Source: an uncultured Eubacteriales bacterium (GTDB taxonomy: Bacteria; Bacillota; Clostridia; Oscillospirales; Oscillospiraceae). From it: DNA of 8,480 nucleotides. The position numbers were made by a program, and so were the translations under genes. The notes below the pieces were generated by a model. That model was not told where the DNA came from. It saw nothing but the letters and a program-made list of their open reading frames with translations, and did no database searches. Location of the stretch: contig URNZ01000076.1 in assembly GCA_900549405.1 (NCBI GenBank), forward strand, positions 1-8,480, read 5' to 3'. This document shows positions 4,650 through 8,480 of the stretch, piece after piece; positions within the stretch are counted from its first letter, which is position 1, and each line of letters opens with the position of its first letter.

Positions 4650-5933
4650 TCACTTGGCGGCGGCGAAGCCCTGCTCCAGGTCGGCGATGATGTCATCGAT
4701 GTGCTCGGTGCCGATGGACAGGCGGATGGTGGCGGGGGTGATGCCCTGGTCGGCCAGCTCCTCGGCGGACAACTGGGAGTGGGTGGTGGTGGCGGGGTGG
4801 ATGACCAGGGACTTCACGTCGGCCACATTGGCCAGCAGGGAGAAGATCTTCAGGTTGTCGATGAAGCGGAAGGCCTCCTCCTGGCCGCCCTTGATCTCAA
4901 AGGTGAAGATGCTGGCGCCGCCGTTGGGGAAATGCTTCTCATACAGGGCGTGGTCGGGGTGGTCGGGCAGGGAGGGGTGGTTCACGTGGGCCACCTGGGG
5001 GTGGTTGGCCAGGAACTCCACCACCTTCTTGGTGTTCTCCGCGTGGCGGTCCAGACGCAGGGACAGGGTCTCCACGCCCTGGAGCAGCAGGAAGGCGTTG
5101 AAGGGGGAGATGCAGGCGCCGGTGTCCCGCAACAGGATGGCCCGGATGTAGGTGACAAAGGCGGCGGGACCGGCGGCGTCCACAAAGGACACACCGTGAT
5201 AGCTGGGGTTGGGGTCGGCGATGGCGGGATACTTGCCGCTGGCCTTCCAGTCGAACTTGCCGGAGTCCACGATCACGCCGCCCAGGGAAGTGCCGTGGCC
5301 GCCGATGAACTTGGTGGCGGAGTGGACCACGATGTCAGCGCCGTGCTCGATGGGCCGGATGAGATAGGGGGTGCCGAAGGTGTTGTCGATGACCAGGGGC
5401 AGGCCGTGCTTGTGGGCGATGGCGGCGATGGCATCGATGTCGGGGATGTCGCTGTTGGGGTTGCCCAGGGTCTCCAGATAGATGGCACGGGTGTTGTCCT
5501 GGATGGCGTTCTCCACCTCGGCCAGGTCGTGGGCGTTCACAAAGGTGGTGGACACGCCGAAGTGGGGCAGGGTGTGCTCCAGCAGGTTATAGCTGCCGCC
5601 GTAGATGGTCTTCTGGGCCACGATGTGACCGCCGTCGGCGGCCAGGGCCTGGATGGCATAGGTGATGGCGGCGGCGCCGGAGGCCACGGCCAGAGCGGCC
5701 ACGCCGCCCTCCAGAGCCGCAATGCGCTTTTCAAACACGTCCTGAGTGGAGTTGGTCAGGCGGCCATAGATGTTACCTGCGTCGGCCAGACCGAACCGGG
5801 CGGCGGCATGGGCGGAGTTATGGAACACATAAGAGGTGGTCTGATAGATGGGGACGGCGCGGGAGTCGGTGGCGGGGTCGGCCTGCTCCTGACCGACGTG
5901 GAGCTGCAGGGTCTCGAACTTATAATGACTCAT
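4650..5933 (-). CDS. metY: O-acetylhomoserine sulfhydrylase (O-acetylhomoserine aminocarboxypropyltransferase), 427 aa
   Basis: This PLP-dependent Cys/Met-metabolism enzyme makes homocysteine from O-acetylhomoserine and sulfide (direct sulfhydrylation) in the cytoplasm, feeding methionine synthesis. Features in order are [10 protein letters not shown] (28-37), [10 protein letters not shown] (55-64, phosphate-binding Tyr/Arg), [17 protein letters not shown] (73-89), the PLP-ring Asp183 in [10 protein letters not shown], the Schiff-base Lys208 in [16 protein letters not shown], and the C-terminal [20 protein letters not shown]. About 427 residues is typical of MetY and longer than MetB/MetC (about 380-400). 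The long ~50-residue insert relative to cystathionine gamma-synthase also favours MetY. The start is the ATG at 5933, with GAGGTG 7 bases upstream. A longer in-frame ATG adds six residues without support. It lies 66 bases after tcdA without a terminator in between, so the two are probably co-transcribed. Confidence 0.95.
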   Translation of the reverse strand: MSHYKFETLQLHVGQEQADPATDSRAVPIYQTTSYVFHNSAHAAARFGLADAGNIYGRLTNSTQDVFEKRIAALEGGVAALAVASGAAAITYAIQALAADGGHIVAQKTIYGGSYNLLEHTLPHFGVSTTFVNAHDLAEVENAIQDNTRAIYLETLGNPNSDIPDIDAIAAIAHKHGLPLVIDNTFGTPYLIRPIEHGADIVVHSATKFIGGHGTSLGGVIVDSGKFDWKASGKYPAIADPNPSYHGVSFVDAAGPAAFVTYIRAILLRDTGACISPFNAFLLLQGVETLSLRLDRHAENTKKVVEFLANHPQVAHVNHPSLPDHPDHALYEKHFPNGGASIFTFEIKGGQEEAFRFIDNLKIFSLLANVADVKSLVIHPATTTHSQLSAEELADQGITPATIRLSIGTEHIDDIIADLEQGFAAAK

Positions 5934-5999
5934 GAGTAAACACCTCATCAAAATATTTTTTTATTTGGGTCCCACAGGGGGAGAAGAGCGTGAAGTCTG

Positions 6000-6770
6000 T
6001 TACGGTTTGGGTGCGGTCCCGGCGGACAGGTCCCGGACCACTTCACCGGCCAGGATCAGTCCGGCGGCGGCGGGGACAAAGGCGGTGCTGCCGGGGACCT
6101 GGCGGCGCTGGGTACATTTCCGGGCGGTGCCGGGGGGACAGATGCAGTGGCTGCGGCAGCTGATGGCCATGTCATCCAGAGGGGTGAGGGCCTGCTCCTG
6201 GGAGTAGACCACCTTCAGGTGGCGGATGCCCCGCTTGCGCAGCTCCTTTCGCATCACCCGGGCCAGGGGACAGACAGAGGTCTTGTAGATGTCGGCCACC
6301 TGAAAGGCGGCGGCGTCCAGCTTGTTCCCCGCCCCCATGCAGCTGATGATGGGGGTCCCGGCGTCGTGGGCCTGCTGGATCAGCTCCAGCTTGCCGGTGA
6401 CGGTGTCGATGGCGTCCACCACATAGTCATAGGCGGCGAAATCGAACTGGTCGGCGGTGGCGGGGGAGTAGAAGGTCTTATAGGTGGTCACGGCGATCTT
6501 GGGGTCGATGTCTGCGATGCGCTGGGCGGCCACATCCACCTTATACTGGCCCACCGTGCTGCGGGTGGCGAAGATCTGGCGGTTCAGATTGGTGAGGCAG
6601 ACCCGGTCATCGTCGATCAGGTCCAGCGCCCCCACGCCGCTGCGGGCCAGGGCCTCTACGGTATAGCCGCCCACGCCGCCGATGCCGAACACGGCCACCC
6701 GGGCGCTGTGGAGACGGTCCATGCCGTCCTTCCCCAGCAGCAGCTGGGTCCTTGAATACTGGTCAAGCAA
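6000..6770 (-). CDS. tcdA: tRNA threonylcarbamoyladenosine (t6A) dehydratase TcdA, 256 aa
   Basis: This is an E1-like, ATP-dependent enzyme that cyclises t6A37 to ct6A in ANN-decoding tRNAs. The opening MLDQYSRTQLLLGKDGMDRL is characteristic of the YgdL/TcdA group. FGIGGVGG (28-35) is the nucleotide-binding loop, and LIDDDRVCLTNLNRQ (51-65) is the conserved ATP/Mg block. VVDAIDTVTGK (117-127) and ISCMGAGNKLD (142-152) follow. The start is TTG at 6770, because an in-frame TGA lies three codons upstream and the only downstream Met (17) would cut into the conserved N-terminus. AAAAGGA sits about 10 bases before the TTG. There is no rhodanese or ubiquitin-like partner gene, which argues against MoeB/ThiF. 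It stands between an intrinsic terminator (6796-6837) and metY, so its expression probably depends on read-through from the promoter at 7033-7061. Confidence 0.92.
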   Translation of the reverse strand: MLDQYSRTQLLLGKDGMDRLHSARVAVFGIGGVGGYTVEALARSGVGALDLIDDDRVCLTNLNRQIFATRSTVGQYKVDVAAQRIADIDPKIAVTTYKTFYSPATADQFDFAAYDYVVDAIDTVTGKLELIQQAHDAGTPIISCMGAGNKLDAAAFQVADIYKTSVCPLARVMRKELRKRGIRHLKVVYSQEQALTPLDDMAISCRSHCICPPGTARKCTQRRQVPGSTAFVPAAAGLILAGEVVRDLSAGTAPKP

Positions 6771-6795
6771 ATGGTCTCATTCCTTTTCATGGCGC

Positions 6796-6837
6796 AAAAA
6801 ATCCGGGCAGCCGTTACACAAGGAAACAGCACCCGGA
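6796..6837 (-). terminator. Terminator/attenuator between the leader ORF and tcdA
   Basis: On the minus strand TCCGGG (6837-6832) pairs with CCCGGA (6807-6802). A second 5-bp block (CTGTT with AACGG) lies across a small internal loop, and six T follow immediately (6801-6796). It ends just 25 bases before the tcdA TTG. It lies 34 bases after the stop codon of the 38-codon ORF, the usual place for an attenuator. Confidence 0.75.
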
Positions 6838-6871
6838 CGCAAGAATACTGACAGGGAAAATCACTTTACCC

Positions 6872-6988
6872 TTATTCCAGGGGAAGAAGGGCACAGGAAC
6901 AAGACCCGCACAGCAGTTGTGTCCGGGAAGGGGACATTCGTCCAAAGCGGAAGTTGCTGCGCAGCAGCTTTTCAAACGCGGCGATCAT
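6872..6988 (-). CDS. 38-aa Cys-containing small ORF, putative leader peptide of tcdA-metY
   Basis: The predicted peptide opens MIAAFEKLLRSNF and ends LLCGSCSCALLPLE. It has three Cys codons at 27, 30 and 32 (6910-6908, 6901-6899, 6895-6893). AAAGGAGG (7004-6997) sits 8 bases before the ATG, an ideal ribosome site, and a strong promoter starts transcription about 35-40 bases upstream. The ORF is followed by a terminator and then by tcdA-metY, a sulfur-amino-acid gene. Cys-rich leader peptides controlling sulfur genes by attenuation are known in actinobacteria; applying this here is inference. Bases 6921-6927 (codons 21-23), just before the Cys codons, are exactly complementary to seven bases of the terminator 5' arm (6832-6838). 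I do not recognise the peptide as a known protein. The alternative is a stand-alone small protein with its own terminator, or chance. Confidence 0.55.
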   Translation of the reverse strand: MIAAFEKLLRSNFRFGRMSPSRTQLLCGSCSCALLPLE

Positions 6989-7032
6989 GCTGGGGGCCTC
7001 CTTTCAGTCGGTTCGTTCTTGAGGATGAACAG

Positions 7033-7061
7033 AGTATAACCTACTTTCCCTATAAAGTCAA
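7033..7061 (-). promoter_or_regulatory. Strong SigA-type promoter upstream of the leader ORF and tcdA-metY
   Basis: On the minus strand, TTGACT (7061-7056), a 17-base spacer and TATACT (7038-7033) are near consensus. The predicted start of transcription (about 7026) leaves a 5' leader of about 38 bases before the small ORF. It is the only convincing promoter found for tcdA and metY. Confidence 0.75.
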
Positions 7062-7169
7062 TGGGTATTTGCAAAAAATCAGCCCACTAATTCAGAGGGT
7101 AATTTCATGTTTCTGACGGGAGGAGGATGAAGTTAGGAGTTAGGAGGGATGAGAGAGGAGTTAAAATAG

Positions 7170-7220
7170 CCTTCCCCATTCCAGGGGGAAGGTGGCATGG
7201 CGCAGCCATGACGGATGAGG
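7170..7220. repeat. Hairpin repeat related to the 1855-1971 element
   Basis: CCTTCCCC (7170-7177) pairs with GGGGAAGG (7185-7192), followed by CATGGC-gca-GCCATG (7196-7210) and then GACGGATGAGG. The order of parts (C/G-rich hairpin, GGCAT-hairpin with a GCA loop, TGA...TGAGGG) matches the right half of 1855-1971, but the hairpin bases differ in a compensated way. This suggests one repeat superfamily whose structure is conserved. Confidence 0.6.
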
Positions 7221-7248
7221 GTGGCCACGGAGGTGCTTGCGCTATCGG

Positions 7249-7322
7249 CGGGCGGACACAGAGGTCCGCCCCTACACCAGGCTACGATGGCTCTTGTAGG
7301 GGCCGACCTCTGCGTCGGCCCG
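7249..7322. repeat. Pair of mirror-image REP-like hairpins (BIME-like)
   Basis: Arm 7249-7275 and the reverse complement of arm 7296-7322 match at 24 of 27 bases. Each arm is itself a hairpin with an 8-bp perfect stem: GGGCGGAC-acagag-GTCCGCCC on the left, GGGCCGAC-ctctgc-GTCGGCCC on the right. Two of the three differences are the two sides of one base pair, so the stem is preserved. A 20-base spacer separates the arms. Confidence 0.7.
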
Positions 7323-7330
7323 TTCCCGTT

Positions 7331-7363
7331 AAAAAAGACCTGCCTGGAAAACAGGCAGGTCTT
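7331..7363 (-). terminator. Rho-independent terminator of the cardiolipin synthase gene
   Basis: A 12-bp perfect stem pairs 7335-7346 with 7352-7363 (AAGACCTGCCTG and its complement) around a 5-base loop. On the minus strand it is followed by T6 (7336-7331, overlapping the stem end). It starts 3 bases after the cls stop codon. Confidence 0.9.
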
Positions 7364-7366
7364 GCT

Positions 7367-8480
7367 TTACATCAACGGCGCAAACACGCGTAAAATGCTT
7401 CGATAAAGCTGTAAGAGGATATTCAGGTGGCGGAAGCGGCGGAGGGTGATGGGCTCGCTTAACGTCAGGGTGTCCTGAAAGTCACGCTCGATGTCGTGGA
7501 TGCAGGGGGCGTCGCACAGCCACACGCCGTCCTCAAAGTGGAGGAACAGGCTGCGGTAGTCCAGATTCACCGTGCCCACCGTGGCGAAGCGGCCATCCAC
7601 CACAAAGTTTTTGGCGTGGATGAAGCCGGGGGTGTATTCATAGATGTGGACCCCGGCGTCCAGCAGGGGGGGATAGTGGGCGCGGGTCACCTCGAACACA
7701 TAGCGCTTGTCGGGGATGTGGGGGGTGATGAGATACACGTCCACGCCGGACTTGGCGGCGTTGCACAGGGCGGTGTTGGTGGCCACGTCCACGATGAGGT
7801 AGGGCGTGGTGATATAGATATACTTTTTGGCCCGGGCAATCATGTTCAGATAGACCGACTGGCCCACCGTCTCCTGGTCCAGGGGGGTGTCGGTATAGGG
7901 CTGGACATAGCCCGTCCAGGGGCGCACCGGGGCGGCGGGGGGACGGAAGCGGTCAAAGTCCTCCTCCAGCCCGGCACAGTGGTCCCACATGGACAGGAAC
8001 ATCACCGTCATGGACCACACCGCGTCCCCCTCCAGCAATATGGCGCTGTCCTTCCAGTGGCCAAAGCGCTCCTTCTGGTTGATATACTCGTCGGCCAGGT
8101 TGATGCCCCCGGTAAAGCCCACCTGCCCGTCGATGATCATCAGCTTACGGTGGTCCCGGTTGTTCAGCCGGGGGGTCATGACGGGGCGGAAGCGGTTGAA
8201 CACCCGGCACTGGATGCCCTTGGCCATCATCTGCTGGTCATAGTGCTGGGGCAGGGTGAACATGCAGCCCATGTCGTCATACAGCAGGCGCACCTCCACC
8301 CCCTGGGCGGCCTTCCGCTCCAGCACGTCCAGAATGCTGTCCCAGAACACCCCGGGCTGGATGATGAAGTATTCCAGAAAGATATACCGCTGGGCCTTCT
8401 CCAGCTCTGCCAGCATCCGGGGGAAGGCCAGGTCCCCCAGGGAGAAATACTCCGTCACCGTGTTGGTATAGGCGGGGCAG
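7367..8480 (-). CDS. cls: Cardiolipin synthase (phospholipase D family), C-terminal part; N-terminus beyond right edge
   Basis: This membrane-associated enzyme condenses two phosphatidylglycerol molecules to cardiolipin and glycerol. About 370 residues are visible. Two HKD (HxKxxxxD) motifs are present: NRDHRKLMIIDG, with its His at 8152-8150, followed by GFTGGINLADEY; and IHAKNFVVDG, with its His at 7618-7616, followed by GTVNLDYRSL. The block EYFSLGDLAFPRMLAELEKAQ...IFLEYFII, at the start of the visible part, is the conserved start of the first PLD domain. In-frame sequence (PAYTNT) continues to the window edge, so the GTG at 8458 is internal. Roughly 130 residues, including the expected two N-terminal membrane spans, lie outside. 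Both catalytic motifs are intact. A strong terminator follows the stop immediately. Confidence 0.93.
   Translation of the reverse strand, partial: CPAYTNTVTEYFSLGDLAFPRMLAELEKAQRYIFLEYFIIQPGVFWDSILDVLERKAAQGVEVRLLYDDMGCMFTLPQHYDQQMMAKGIQCRVFNRFRPVMTPRLNNRDHRKLMIIDGQVGFTGGINLADEYINQKERFGHWKDSAILLEGDAVWSMTVMFLSMWDHCAGLEEDFDRFRPPAAPVRPWTGYVQPYTDTPLDQETVGQSVYLNMIARAKKYIYITTPYLIVDVATNTALCNAAKSGVDVYLITPHIPDKRYVFEVTRAHYPPLLDAGVHIYEYTPGFIHAKNFVVDGRFATVGTVNLDYRSLFLHFEDGVWLCDAPCIHDIERDFQDTLTLSEPITLRRFRHLNILLQLYRSILRVFAPLM

Larger units (their letters stand above)
7062..7334. other. Gene-free intergenic region occupied by repeats
   Basis: Between the leader promoter and the cls terminator there is no ORF with coding character or a ribosome site. 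It contains a short GTTAGGA tandem duplication (about 7132-7146), the hairpin repeat at 7170-7220 and the paired REP-like hairpins at 7249-7322. Confidence 0.6.

Noticed and set aside
4701..5939. 412-codon open frame on the plus strand over metY
   Set aside because: It is Gly/Val/Asp-rich low-complexity sequence typical of the antisense of a GC-rich gene. The metY frame carries all PLP motifs.
6771..7061. SAM riboswitch or T-box in the leader upstream of tcdA-metY
   Set aside because: No T-box consensus and no recognisable SAM-I/SAM-II/SAM-IV core was seen; the leader is occupied by a translated-looking ORF. A covariance-model search with Rfam models would be decisive.
6752..7116. Plus-strand open frames of 95-144 codons between tcdA and the repeats
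   Set aside because: They lack ribosome sites and domain-like sequence, and overlap the minus-strand promoter, leader ORF and terminator, which explain the region better.
7127..7393. 88-codon plus-strand frame over the repeat region
   Set aside because: It is composed almost entirely of hairpin repeats and the cls terminator, so it is not a plausible protein.

Overview
The window looks like a chromosomal stretch from a GC-rich, gut-type Clostridia, most likely Oscillospiraceae (Flavonifractor/Lawsonibacter/Pseudoflavonifractor-like). The reasons are strong AGGAGG ribosome sites, GC-biased third codon positions, T-tailed terminators, the protein set, and intergenic repeat families of a type I recall from this group. 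The species assignment is inference. No rRNA, tRNA, CRISPR array or classical transposase was seen.

Layout. On the left is the 3' end of a class II fructose-bisphosphate aldolase gene (+) with its terminator, then a small Amidase_6-type putative cysteine hydrolase (+). Two hotdog-fold thioesterases follow on the minus strand: a FlK-like one (1407-1799) and a PaaI-like one (2043-2444). The PaaI-like gene shares a divergent promoter region with a CorA-type divalent cation channel gene (2584-3429, +). Next is a lone tyrosine recombinase gene (3601-4404, +). To its right, on the minus strand, lie tcdA (tRNA t6A dehydratase, 6000-6770) and metY (O-acetylhomoserine sulfhydrylase, 4650-5933), in that transcription order. 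A 38-codon leader ORF and a terminator precede them. A cardiolipin synthase gene (minus) runs off the right edge.

Two regulatory arrangements stand out. (1) The recombinase gene lies between two exact 21-bp inverted copies of one sequence (3504-3524 and 4454-4474). Each copy has short inverted arms around an asymmetric 6-bp core, like a tyrosine-recombinase crossover site. Just outside the right copy is a near-consensus promoter pointing into the segment. As the window reads, it would make antisense RNA to the recombinase; after inversion it would drive the recombinase. This looks like a self-inverting recombinase cassette. (2) Upstream of tcdA-metY, a strong promoter leads into a short ORF with an ideal ribosome site and three Cys codons within six (CGSCSC). 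An intrinsic terminator then lies just before tcdA. A 7-nt stretch inside the short ORF is complementary to the terminator's 5' arm. This resembles a cysteine-sensing transcription attenuator in front of a sulfur-assimilation gene.

The remaining intergenic space holds repeats: a 117-bp element with GAATCCC/GGGATTC ends (1855-1971), a related hairpin repeat (7170-7220), a pair of mirror-image REP-like hairpins with compensatory changes (7249-7322), and a short REP-like unit (1349-1381). The housekeeping genes are ordinary; the interest lies in the recombinase cassette, the leader and the repeats.
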